From: Leptospira chreensis
GTDB lineage: Bacteria > Spirochaetota > Leptospiria > Leptospirales > Leptospiraceae
DNA: 64,000 nt
Direction: 5' to 3'
NCBI RefSeq assembly: GCF_016919165.1
Contig: NZ_JAFFPS010000023.1
Span: 1 to 64,000 of the forward strand
Both the position numbers and the translations under genes were made by a program. This document shows positions 24,298 to 32,605 of the stretch, piece by piece; the stretch's first letter is position 1; each line of letters starts with the position of its first letter. The notes beneath the pieces are model-generated. The model was not told the origin of the DNA and searched no databases. It worked only from the letters and a program-made list of their open reading frames with translations.

Positions 24298-25152
24298 ATG
24301 ATAAAAATTAATATTCAAAAAACATTTCTCTCTCACATTACAAAACCAATCAAATTAAACTATCAATGCGAAATTCCCTTACATCAGATTAGTTCACTAT
24401 TTGGAGAATCAGGCGCAGGAAAAACGACTCTTTTGAAAATGTTATCGGGATTAATGACCCCCGATGTTGGTAACATCACTGTGGATGGTCAGATTTGGTT
24501 TGATTCCCAAAAAAAAATCAATCTTCCCATTGCGTCGAGGTCTCTTGGTTTTTTATTCCAAGATTCTTCCTTACTGGCAAACATGAATGTTCGTCAAAAT
24601 CTAGAGTTCGCCTTTCGTAAAGGAAATGAAGACAAACTATTTTTAAATGAACTGATCGCAATTGCTGAAATCGAAGATCTTTTAGAGAAAAGAATAGAAG
24701 GATTGTCTGGAGGACAAAAACAACGAATCGCCTTGGTGCGAGCTCTTGTGCAAAAACCAAAGTTTCTTTTTTTGGACGAACCATTCTCTTCGTTAGACCA
24801 AAGGATCAGAAACCAATTGTATTCCGTGATCCTTTCTTTAAAAAATCGATTTGCAATGACCATCCTTCTCATTAGCCATGAAATTCCTGAGGTAATCAAA
24901 CTATCACAAAAACTGTTTATGGTTTCTGAAGGTCAAATTGTATCGAGCGGTCATCCCATTGAAATTTTTAATCCCAAAGGAAAACCTAATTCTCTGGAAG
25001 GGGAAGTGATTCGTATCGACCCAGCCACTAACCAGGCGGCACTATGGTTTCCCAACCCATTGGTTGTTGTGGAGCCAAAAGACAAATCTCATATTTTCAA
25101 GTTAGGTGATATGGTTCGAACAAAATTATCGATTTTGAATGATAAGATTTAA
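24298..25152 (+). CDS. modC: Molybdate ABC transporter ATPase, short form
   Basis: Taken from ATG 24298 the protein has 284 residues; the frame also opens at a TTG at 24277, which overlaps the modB stop. It has Walker A GESGAGKTT, Q-loop LFQDSS, signature LSGGQKQR, Walker B FLFLDEPFSSLD and H-loop LISHE. The C-terminal molybdate-binding TOBE part is short (EGEVIRIDPATNQAALWF onwards, about 50 residues). Typical ModC is ~350 residues, so one TOBE repeat seems to be missing. Confidence 0.9.
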   Translation: MIKINIQKTFLSHITKPIKLNYQCEIPLHQISSLFGESGAGKTTLLKMLSGLMTPDVGNITVDGQIWFDSQKKINLPIASRSLGFLFQDSSLLANMNVRQNLEFAFRKGNEDKLFLNELIAIAEIEDLLEKRIEGLSGGQKQRIALVRALVQKPKFLFLDEPFSSLDQRIRNQLYSVILSLKNRFAMTILLISHEIPEVIKLSQKLFMVSEGQIVSSGHPIEIFNPKGKPNSLEGEVIRIDPATNQAALWFPNPLVVVEPKDKSHIFKLGDMVRTKLSILNDKI

Positions 25153-25179
25153 ATTTGAAAATTAAAAATTTCATTTTGA

Positions 25180-25207
25180 AAATTATGAGATTAAAATCCC
25201 ATAATTT
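25180..25207. terminator. Convergent hairpin between modC and the DJ-1-like gene
   Basis: Arms AAATTATG and CATAATTT (25180-25187, 25200-25207) enclose a short inner GAT/ATC helix. Transcription arrives from both sides here. The right arm overlaps the last codons of the minus-strand gene. Confidence 0.5.
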
Positions 25208-25772
25208 CTTTGATATGATTGGCGTTTTCTTCTGAAGTGAGCATTTCTAACAGAAGTAATGCTACATTGATTGCTGTAGCCGGACTCCAACTAGTGATAA
25301 TGTTTTTATCTACAACAATGGGAGAATTTTGGACCTTTGCACCCAATTCTTGGAGTTGTTTTTGCCTAATTTGATTTTTATGATTGTATGTGGTGGCCAT
25401 TCGATGGTTTAGAACACCTGACTTGGCAATTGGCAATGCTCCAACACAAATGGAAGCAATGATTTTACCTTGTCGGTCAAAATGCCGAATCAACTCTAGA
25501 AATTCTGGATGATAGGCTTCTTCATAGAAACCGTATTCTTCAAATCCGCCAGGAATCGCCAAAGCGTCAAAATCATTGACTTTCACTTCGCTTAATATAT
25601 AATCCACATTGAATCTAACACCAAATGAACCTGAAACTTCTTTAGTGAACCCACAGGAGTAAAGCTTTGTTGTTTTGTCTCCATCTACAAAGTTCCATCC
25701 GATGACATCAATGAAGACACTGGCTTCAAAAGATTCGAATCCTTTGGCAAGTAAGAGTAATACTTTTTTCAT
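25191..25772 (-). CDS. DJ-1/PfpI family protein
   Basis: This 193-residue protein starts KKVLLLLAKGFESFEAS, with the acidic residue expected near 13-16. The nucleophile elbow is IIASICVGALPIAKSG with Cys109, and IPGGFEEYGF near 73-82 and TSWSPATAINVALLL near 165-180 match the family. Members act as glyoxalases/deglycases, chaperones or peptidase-like enzymes; which one is unclear. Its ATG directly follows the TAA stop of the upstream gene (TAAATG), indicating coupling. Confidence 0.85.
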   Translation of the reverse strand: MKKVLLLLAKGFESFEASVFIDVIGWNFVDGDKTTKLYSCGFTKEVSGSFGVRFNVDYILSEVKVNDFDALAIPGGFEEYGFYEEAYHPEFLELIRHFDRQGKIIASICVGALPIAKSGVLNHRMATTYNHKNQIRQKQLQELGAKVQNSPIVVDKNIITSWSPATAINVALLLLEMLTSEENANHIKEIMGF

Positions 25773-26243
25773 TTATTCATCGACTTTGATTTTACCAGAT
25801 GTGATATTTAATGAATCAAAACTGACGATTTGAAATGGCGTTTGTCCATCAATTGTACCATCAACTTCGGCTATGAGAACTGAATGTTTTGATTCTCGAA
25901 GATCGATCATTAAAATACCTTCTACTTGGAAGTCGTTACCTGTGGCCCAGTCATCGATGATGAAAGCAAAAGGAATTACTCCTTCGCGTAGTTCCGGTGC
26001 AAAAATTTGGTCATCTCCATTATCGATTATGTATTTATCTAATACATTTTCTTCTTCAATATCCCCAAACCGATCATAGAAATCTATTTTTTTGTTTTTA
26101 GTTGTTTTAAACCAATTGAAGAGACGAATGTTCTTTTGCGATTTTTGATTATTTTCAAAAGGTATGGTTACAAATGCCGATTTGCCAAAGAGGTTTTTAT
26201 GTTCACCGATGACTTGATTCATTTTGATTTCATATATATTCAT
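25773..26243 (-). CDS. Hypothetical cytosolic protein coupled to the DJ-1-like gene
   Basis: The protein has 156 residues, with no signal or membrane segment. It is acidic, with a strand-rich C-terminus (FIIDDWATGNDFQVEGILM; VLIAEVDGTIDGQTPFQIV). An alternative ATG at 26222 would remove seven residues. Family not recognised. Its stop abuts the DJ-1-like start, so the two are probably expressed together. Confidence 0.55.
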   Translation of the reverse strand: MNIYEIKMNQVIGEHKNLFGKSAFVTIPFENNQKSQKNIRLFNWFKTTKNKKIDFYDRFGDIEEENVLDKYIIDNGDDQIFAPELREGVIPFAFIIDDWATGNDFQVEGILMIDLRESKHSVLIAEVDGTIDGQTPFQIVSFDSLNITSGKIKVDE

Positions 26244-26279
26244 ATATTACTTCTCTTTAGGATTCGATTACTATGACTT

Positions 26280-26867
26280 TTATTTTAATTTAGATTCAAT
26301 GTTGATACTTTCCAAAATTAGAAAGCAATGCATAAGGATGTCTTTCCATTCTTCTTCCGGAAATTTGGGATGATAGATTAGATTGATTGAAACTTTGTAA
26401 GTTTCTTTTGTTTCTTTTGTGTAATAGAACGTGTTGATTTTCGTGCCGAGTAATTCGCCAGGACCCATTAAAATTTTGGTTTTGTCGGTTTTAAATGTGA
26501 GAAGTTCTACCCATTTATTGACTTCGTAAGGCGTATCTCCAAAATCACTGGCTTTTGAATCTTCAACTAAAGTGTCATATGATTTTAAAGATTCGGGAAT
26601 GACCGATATGGAAATTAATAACGAAAAACATTCCTTTTCCTCCATGCAATCTGCTTTGAAGAAAGCAATGGGAAACTTATCTTTCATATGGATGGAATCA
26701 GAACGTTTTGCCATTTTGGGAATGGTAATCGACATTCCTTTAACCTTCTGTGCTTCCGTGGTAGAGAAATCGATGCCTCTGAAAGTATCTGGACTTGTTG
26801 ATTCTGTAGCAAAAATCGTGATAATAGGAAAAGCTAATATGGTGAGTAGTTTGAGGGTATTTTTCAT
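26280..26867 (-). CDS. Secreted or periplasmic protein, function unknown
   Basis: From ATG 26867 the protein has 195 residues; the frame extends upstream to 26906, but MKNTLKLLTILAFPIITIFA is a clean signal peptide start. The rest has two cysteines close together (FKADCMEEKECFSLLIS) and a strand-rich body. No family is recognised. It resembles small exported proteins with a conserved ligand-like fold, but that is only an impression. Confidence 0.6.
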   Translation of the reverse strand: MKNTLKLLTILAFPIITIFATESTSPDTFRGIDFSTTEAQKVKGMSITIPKMAKRSDSIHMKDKFPIAFFKADCMEEKECFSLLISISVIPESLKSYDTLVEDSKASDFGDTPYEVNKWVELLTFKTDKTKILMGPGELLGTKINTFYYTKETKETYKVSINLIYHPKFPEEEWKDILMHCFLILESINIESKLK

Positions 26868-26975
26868 TGTTTCTTTAAGATGTTTTGGAATTTTTCTACA
26901 ATTCACCTAACGAAGAGGACTTGGTGAAGTCCAAAATCGCTACGGTAACAAGTATTTAAACTTTGTCCAAAAAAT

Positions 26976-27731
26976 TTAAAGCAATAAAAACTGAAAAACG
27001 TATTTATTTTCTCTGTCGATTTTTAACGTTTCACACACATAATACTGGTTTGCTTCTTTATTTTTTAAAAAATAATAAGCTTCCGCGAGATAACTCAATG
27101 CGGAAACATTATATAGCATTTTATCTGGATCGTAATATGTATTCGCAAAAGTGACTATATCGAGCATTTTTCGATTGTAGAAGATGGATTTTGCAAAGTC
27201 TTCATTATCGAGATATAAAGTACTAATTTTCCAATATGCCTCCAAAAACCAAGAATCTAAAACTACTAAGTCGGGAGAGCCGTCCTCATTGAATGATTCA
27301 CCAGCATCAATAATGGAAAGGAGAGTTTGGTAGGCAGGTAAACTTTCCTTTTTCCGATTGGCTGCATAAAGAGCTCTAGCATATAGGTTCCATAAAAAAG
27401 GATTGTTCTTTTCAACTTGAATCGTTGGTTCAAGAACGGAGGCTGCTTCATTGAATTTCTTTTCTGCATAAAGTTGCTCAGCCTTTCTATATTGCCTTTC
27501 AAATGTTTTCGAAACAATTTCCGGGTATGGCGTCATGGTTCCTGCAACTTGTCCCGCTTCCACGCGATTGCCCACTTTTTGATTTGTATCGAGATGCGCC
27601 ATTACCACTCTTTTTGCTGGAAAACTAGGTCGAATCGTATTTGTGCAATCGAGAGTTGGTTTGTTATCTTCCGCATACAAGGAAATACAAAGTAAAAAGA
27701 TAGAAGTGGTGATCAGATTTTGTTTGAACAT
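26976..27731 (-). CDS. Exported tetratricopeptide-like protein
   Basis: This 251-residue protein has a signal peptide FKQNLITTSIFLLCISLYA, then a hydrophilic segment with PAKRVVMAHLDTNQKVGNRV. TPR-like helical repeats follow: RQYRKAEQLYAEKKFNEAASVLEP, NPFLWNLYARALYAANRKKES, and AYWKISTLYLDNEDFAKSIFYN near 85-200, then YNVSALSYLAEAYYFLKNKEAN. Such repeats hold protein partners. The partner is unknown. Confidence 0.72.
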   Translation of the reverse strand: MFKQNLITTSIFLLCISLYAEDNKPTLDCTNTIRPSFPAKRVVMAHLDTNQKVGNRVEAGQVAGTMTPYPEIVSKTFERQYRKAEQLYAEKKFNEAASVLEPTIQVEKNNPFLWNLYARALYAANRKKESLPAYQTLLSIIDAGESFNEDGSPDLVVLDSWFLEAYWKISTLYLDNEDFAKSIFYNRKMLDIVTFANTYYDPDKMLYNVSALSYLAEAYYFLKNKEANQYYVCETLKIDRENKYVFQFLLL

Positions 27732-27740
27732 AATGAAATT

Positions 27741-28160
27741 CTACAATTTCCTTTTGTAGACCACATAGGATGATGTTAGTTTATCATGAATTGCCTGTTT
27801 TTTAGCACCTAAGATGGTGACGAGAGACAATACCCCTAAAGTGATTTTGGCAATATAGCGAACTAAACTTTTAAAGAAATTCAAATTTTTAGCATCACTG
27901 GAAACCACTCTTAATCCTTTGAGGTAGTGTCCCGGTGTGGCTCGAAATAAAGTCACACACAATGGATCGTATAAAAATAGGAAAACAAAGAAAACATACT
28001 GAGCAAACCTACCATCTGCATTGAAAAATAAAATGAGTTTTGCAGAAATAAAAATAATCAAAAGGAAGAATATCGCATCATAAATCATCGCCATGTAACG
28101 GTCGCTCATGGAGGCAACTGCGGAAACAAGATCGTTCGTTGGGTTTGGGGAGGTGGTCAT
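27741..28160 (-). CDS. RDD family membrane protein
   Basis: From ATG 28160 the protein has 139 residues; the longer frame to 28235 has a poorer start. The RDD hallmark is SDRYMAMIYDAIFFLLIIF near the start (Arg-Asp pairs), then a second membrane segment and the conserved TPGHYLKGLRVVS near 80-92. KITLGVLSLVTILGAKKQAIHDKLTSSYVV follows. Members are membrane proteins of unclear role, sometimes linked to ion homeostasis. AGGA lies ~9 bp upstream. Confidence 0.8.
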   Translation of the reverse strand: MTTSPNPTNDLVSAVASMSDRYMAMIYDAIFFLLIIFISAKLILFFNADGRFAQYVFFVFLFLYDPLCVTLFRATPGHYLKGLRVVSSDAKNLNFFKSLVRYIAKITLGVLSLVTILGAKKQAIHDKLTSSYVVYKRKL

Positions 28161-28215
28161 TGGTTTGAGTCCTAGTGTAACAAGTTGAATGTGGTTTGAT
28201 TCTGCGGTCACCAAA

Positions 28216-28583
28216 TTATTGCGTCCAGTCTTCAATTTTTAAGTTTTTAATTCTTTCAAATTCCTTTGTATTGTTTGTAACAAAGATTCGATTTCTTGAA
28301 ATCGCTTGGGTCGCTAATAACGCATCGATGGATCCAATGAGTTTTCCCGTTTTTTTAAAATCAGCTTTTACGATTCCGAAAGCTTTTGTATCTTTTTGCT
28401 CAATTGGAATAATTTCAAAAATTGTCAGGAATTCAATTTGAGAAAGTCGATTTTTCTCTTTATGTTCGCTATTCTCGACCCCAAATTCAAGTTCAGCCAA
28501 AGGTAATGAACATCTTCTTCTGCTGCTGGAGTCAGGTATTCTGATATATAAATTTCTAATTTATTTTTAATGTAGAGTTGCAT
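28216..28583 (-). pseudogene. Broken VapC/PIN-domain toxin gene
   Basis: The open part (28216-28500) encodes the C-terminal two thirds of a PIN domain: LAELEFGVENSEHK, IGSIDALLATQA with an active-site Asp, TNNTKEFERI, and the terminal KIEDWT typical of VapC. The N-terminal segment with the first catalytic aspartate is gone. An upstream frame from ATG 28583 (MQLYIKNKLEIYI...) reads like the PIN start in another register, so a frameshift and deletion are likely. No VapB antitoxin was seen. It directly abuts the defence-like block and is probably inactive. Confidence 0.65.
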
Positions 28584-28606
28584 TAGTTCTAGGGAGATGA
28601 CTAGAG

Positions 28607-28804
28607 CTAGTATTTAATTTTCCTTGGAGTTTCAGAAAGAAGTAGTAAATAAGATTGAAGAATTTTATTAAGAATTACGGAATTCCTAAATTTTTTCGAT
28701 GAGTTGTGGTCCAATGCTGCATTAACTTTGCTCTCCCAAAGTGTTTCGAACCTTTCAGTATAGTTATTTCTTATGTTTATAGAAACATTTTTATATTTAG
28801 ACAA
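28607..28804 (-). CDS. Small possible ribbon-helix-helix protein, last gene of the accessory operon
   Basis: The protein has 65 residues from a TTG that starts 4 bp after the methyltransferase stop. Strand-like NVSINI is followed by helix TERFETLWESKVNAAL and a second helix RNSVILNKILQSYLLLL, the spacing of a ribbon-helix-helix DNA-binding protein. It may regulate the operon or help the methyltransferase; both are inference. The region from here to about 28590 is otherwise gene-free. Confidence 0.4.
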   Translation of the reverse strand: MSKYKNVSINIRNNYTERFETLWESKVNAALDHNSSKKFRNSVILNKILQSYLLLLSETPRKIKY

Positions 28805-28808
28805 ATAA

Positions 28809-29690
28809 CTACAGAGTAAAATCTGCTAATTCTTTAATATTTTTTTTAGCTTCCTTAATGTATTCTTTTTGCTTTTCAATACCAATAAAATTTCTGCCAT
28901 GTAGCAAGGCAGCGACCGCAGTTGTTCCGGTTCCGATAAAAGGATCTAATATCAGATCATTTCTCTTTGAGAAAAGCCTTATAAACCAAGTAGGAAGTTC
29001 GACTGGAAAAATAGCACTATGATTTTGGTAAGATTGAGCTGTTGCCATCTCAATTAGATTACTTTGATAAAGGCGATGTTCTTCTTCGAAGACGAGAACA
29101 TTATGAGGAAAAACTTTTTTTTTATTTAACCAATTTGAAACGTTTCTGCCCATATGATCATTATTTTTTGAAATATTTCGAATGAAATCTTTTTCGCTCA
29201 TCGATTTAAATCTTTTTTGAGCCCATTCTCCGATCGGAACTTTTACTTCATCTTGATACATTTTGAATTTCTTGCTTTTAGTCAAATGAAAACATCTTTC
29301 CCAAGAATCTCGAAATCGGTTTGGCCACTTTCCGGGAAATGAGTTTTTTTTGTACCAACAATATTCTTCAATCCAAAACCAACCCTGTTTTCTTAATTCA
29401 AGAATTAATTCAATTACATATGTCGCTCTCTCTCCGTTTTTTGGATGTTCCTTTATATTTAGAATAAAAGAACCATCATCCTTTAATACTCGGTGTAAAT
29501 TTTTAGCAATAGGTAAAAACCATTCAATATATTTATCTGGGTGTATTCCTCCGTATGAATTTTTTCGTTTATCTGCATAGGGAGGCGATGTAATTATTAG
29601 ATCTACTGATTTAGCATCTATTAATTTTGAATCATTTAAAACATAATTACAGTCACCAGAATATATTTGATTTATATTGTTTTTCGGCAT
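28809..29690 (-). CDS. Site-specific DNA methyltransferase, beta class (N4-C or N6-A)
   Basis: From ATG 29690 the protein has 293 residues; ATG 29723 would add 11 and overlap the upstream gene. The catalytic motif IV is TSPPYADKRK near the N-terminus. The SAM-binding motif DPFIGTGTTAVAALLHGRNF comes near the C-terminus. The order IV then I defines the beta class; SPPY is compatible with either N4-cytosine or N6-adenine methylation. Middle segments (WIEEYCWYKKNSFPGKWPNR; RDSWERCFHLTKSKKF) are typical. It would mark host DNA. It is third from last in the accessory operon. No standard restriction endonuclease sits beside it. Confidence 0.88.
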   Translation of the reverse strand: MPKNNINQIYSGDCNYVLNDSKLIDAKSVDLIITSPPYADKRKNSYGGIHPDKYIEWFLPIAKNLHRVLKDDGSFILNIKEHPKNGERATYVIELILELRKQGWFWIEEYCWYKKNSFPGKWPNRFRDSWERCFHLTKSKKFKMYQDEVKVPIGEWAQKRFKSMSEKDFIRNISKNNDHMGRNVSNWLNKKKVFPHNVLVFEEEHRLYQSNLIEMATAQSYQNHSAIFPVELPTWFIRLFSKRNDLILDPFIGTGTTAVAALLHGRNFIGIEKQKEYIKEAKKNIKELADFTL

Positions 29691-29691
29691 A

Positions 29692-30735
29692 TTAAGAAAT
29701 TTGATACCATTGAAATTGATCATTCATGAATTTATACATTGGTATTTTATCGATATTTTCTACCAGGAAAGTAGTCGCTTCGATTTTGACTTCAGGAAAC
29801 TTTTCAAAAATATTAATTGGGTTCTGAAGTATCAAAGGTGAAATTACACTAATTTTATTTTCGTTAAAATTTTTTATTAAGTATAAAAAATATGAATCTC
29901 TTTTTTGAGTTGCAACTTTCATTTCGTTTACACTCCAATAAAAACGAAATTTATCGCTTTTTGTTGCCTTAACCTCTATAAATCTATCTGGGATAATATT
30001 TTCTGAATTTCCATTAAATGATTCTATATCATAACCTTCAGCAACATTTAGAGAGCTAATTTTTCTTACAAGTTCTGCTTGCAATTTTTTTCCAAGGTTT
30101 AATAATCTATTTTTTTCAAATTCAACAACTGCGTTCTCTGCCGCAGAACCTAATCTTTTTTTTTCTGAAAGTATATTTTCCAATTCTTCTTCAGTTATCG
30201 TTTTATCTCTAGAAATAAGGTTAGAAATAGTTAGAGAAAATTTGGGAAATACTCTAACATAAAATTGATTTATTTCTACTATTTCTAAAAAAATAAATAC
30301 TTTCAATATTTTATTGAACCTAGCTTGAAGAGGATTCTCCTCGAAGGAGAGTTCGTACGTACCTAGATTTAAATTTACTTTAAAACTTGAAAAAAATATT
30401 CGAGATTCATGTTCCCAGCTACCATTAAATACTATTTGTTCTACGATAATATTTTTTTGTTCGTTTGTAAGCTCCAAATATTCTTCTTTATTCGCATATA
30501 CAAATTGCTGGCCTAAATTTGTTAAAGATACAATATTATCAATAATAGTTAATAAGCGTCCATTTTGACAATATAAAATTATTTCCTCATAATCAACAAT
30601 CCATCCAATAGAAATTGATTGACAATGTTCGATAAGTGAACTCAAAAGGCAATTCCCAGTAGAAGTGGAAAGTCTACTTAACGAAATCAAGAGTTTATTT
30701 ATAGGTTTAAAATCAACTACGTCTGGAAGAAGCAC
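29692..30735 (-). CDS. DUF3883-type nuclease-like protein of the accessory operon
   Basis: The protein has 347 residues, GTG start, with AGGT 8 bp upstream. Residues 1-180 are an unassigned helical/strand part. Residues ~195-300 match DUF3883: LGSAAENAVVEFEKNRL, then GYDIESFNG (Asp236), RFIEVKATKS (Glu254, Lys256) and WSVNEMKVATQKRDSYFLYLI. That D...ExK arrangement is the PD-(D/E)xK nuclease core. In restriction systems DUF3883 is found near helicases and methyltransferases and could be the cutting or sensing subunit. Activity is inferred. Confidence 0.72.
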   Translation of the reverse strand: MLLPDVVDFKPINKLLISLSRLSTSTGNCLLSSLIEHCQSISIGWIVDYEEIILYCQNGRLLTIIDNIVSLTNLGQQFVYANKEEYLELTNEQKNIIVEQIVFNGSWEHESRIFFSSFKVNLNLGTYELSFEENPLQARFNKILKVFIFLEIVEINQFYVRVFPKFSLTISNLISRDKTITEEELENILSEKKRLGSAAENAVVEFEKNRLLNLGKKLQAELVRKISSLNVAEGYDIESFNGNSENIIPDRFIEVKATKSDKFRFYWSVNEMKVATQKRDSYFLYLIKNFNENKISVISPLILQNPINIFEKFPEVKIEATTFLVENIDKIPMYKFMNDQFQWYQIS

Positions 30736-30745
30736 TTTGTAATAC

Positions 30746-32605
30746 CTATATAACGTTGTTTATTTTTCTCAGTTGACTAACTGTTAAATTAAAATCGATT
30801 TCATCTTCCATGTCTAAAATTTTCTGATCCACATCGAAGTAATCTAAATATCCAATTGGAATTTCAGATTCTAAAACTCGATTCATTTCATTATTTTTCT
30901 CTTCTAGTCTATTATCAATTGTTTCGTCAATAGTATCTTTTGAAATAAGAATATGGTATGTAATTTTATCGTTAAGATCTAAACCAATTCTATGGATCCT
31001 ATCTAAAGACTGAATATAATGTCCGCAGTTAAATGAACGGTCTAAGTATATAGCATCATGACAAATCATATGAAGCGAAATTGATTCTGCGCAGGCTCCA
31101 GGATTTGCAATTAGTATTGCTGGAGATTTGATCGACTTAAAATTTTCAATAATTTTCTCTCGATTATAGTCAATATCTTCTCCTGGATCTTTCGGAACTT
31201 CTCCATATATTGAATAAACATTATGGTTGCGAAGCATCACTTCGAGCATTTTAATATTATGTATAAATGTGGTCCAGATTATTATTTTTTTATTTTCTTT
31301 TAATAGTTTTTCTGAAAGCTCTATGCATTTTTCAATTTTCGAAGGAGTTTCATAACTGGAATATTTTTCAATTAAGGTCACGAGGCTAGTTCCATCTGAA
31401 CTTAAAGGTGGGATAGCAAATTCATCTGAAAATTTATTCAATAATGTTGGATTAGAGGCTGTCTGGAGTAATCTAATTATTTTTGCTTTTCGCCAATTCT
31501 TTATTTTTTTCTTCTCTTCGAAGTCAATGTCGAGTTCTGAAAGTATACGCATGGACATAGCTTGATAAATTTGAGACTGTAATGGGTTTAAATGACACAT
31601 TATTCTGTTGAATTTTTGCTTCGGAAGGCCTAAGTCACTTTTTTTTACTCGATAAAAAAAGGGACGGATATCTTCAGCTATTTCATCCAGAAGTTTAGGA
31701 TTTTCGCATCTTTTTTTATAAGCAATTTTTTCTCCAAGGATTTTCTTATTTGGCCAAAGAAATGTCATTTGAGACCATAAGTCCTTATATCCATTTGGCA
31801 TTGGGGTTCCAGATAATATTACACGTCTAGTTGCAAAAGGTGAGAGAGAAAGCATTGAATTTGCCCATGATCCACCACTAAGTCGCTTAATATAATGAGA
31901 TTCATCTATCACAAGCAAAACTTTAAATCTTTTGCAAAATAGAATAATTTCTTTTAAGTCATTTGCTACTGTTTGGTAATGACAAAGTATTAATTCATAA
32001 TTTGAAATATCAGAGTAATAGTATTTTCGTTCTGGACCGACTAGTCTAACGGTTGATAAATTGTTCCCAAAGCATTGTTTAGATTCAAATTCCCAAGGAA
32101 AAAAACTACTAAACGGTCCAATTACGAAAATTTTTTCTACAATCTTTTGACTCTTGAGAAAGTTGTAATATGCATAAACAACTGTCGTTTTCCCACTGCC
32201 GGGAACGGAAAAATTGGCTCCATGTTTAACTTTAATTAAATGAAGCAGGCCTTTCATTTGATAATCTTTTAAATTTCTTTTAAATTTTTCATCGTGATTA
32301 ATTTGAGGCGAAATATTTGTGGACTTTAATGCATCCAGAAAATTTTGATTTTCCTTTTCGATATTTGAAATTATCTCAAATACATTATTATCGGTTTCAA
32401 ATTCAAGTTTAGCCTCAGTGAGGAAATCTGATATTTCATTTAAATGAGAAGGAAATAAATCTGTTTGACTATTAGTTAAACTTCCATCATCTTCGTTAAT
32501 ATCGAAACCTAAAAGACTGAAGAAGGTTTGATTTTTCCAATTGATTAATTCTTTATTTGGATCAAAGATAATTAGATGTTGATTATCTATTTTTATTTTT
32601 ATCAT
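30746..32605 (-). CDS. SNF2-family DEAD/DEAH-type helicase of the accessory operon
   Basis: The protein has 619 residues from ATG 32605 (the frame continues to 32620). A ~110-residue N-terminal extension precedes LKDYQMKGLLHLIKVKHGAN. Walker A VPGSGKTT, the DESH box in LLVIDESHYIKRLSGG and motif III LSGTPMPNG follow. The second RecA domain has YGEVPKDPGED, ANPGACAESISLHM and DRIHRIGL (motif VI). The pattern matches SNF2-type ATPases that translocate on duplex DNA. It overlaps the ParB-like gene by 23 bp. It is probably the motor of a defence/restriction complex. Confidence 0.88.
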   Translation of the reverse strand: MIKIKIDNQHLIIFDPNKELINWKNQTFFSLLGFDINEDDGSLTNSQTDLFPSHLNEISDFLTEAKLEFETDNNVFEIISNIEKENQNFLDALKSTNISPQINHDEKFKRNLKDYQMKGLLHLIKVKHGANFSVPGSGKTTVVYAYYNFLKSQKIVEKIFVIGPFSSFFPWEFESKQCFGNNLSTVRLVGPERKYYYSDISNYELILCHYQTVANDLKEIILFCKRFKVLLVIDESHYIKRLSGGSWANSMLSLSPFATRRVILSGTPMPNGYKDLWSQMTFLWPNKKILGEKIAYKKRCENPKLLDEIAEDIRPFFYRVKKSDLGLPKQKFNRIMCHLNPLQSQIYQAMSMRILSELDIDFEEKKKIKNWRKAKIIRLLQTASNPTLLNKFSDEFAIPPLSSDGTSLVTLIEKYSSYETPSKIEKCIELSEKLLKENKKIIIWTTFIHNIKMLEVMLRNHNVYSIYGEVPKDPGEDIDYNREKIIENFKSIKSPAILIANPGACAESISLHMICHDAIYLDRSFNCGHYIQSLDRIHRIGLDLNDKITYHILISKDTIDETIDNRLEEKNNEMNRVLESEIPIGYLDYFDVDQKILDMEDEIDFNLTVSQLRKINNVI

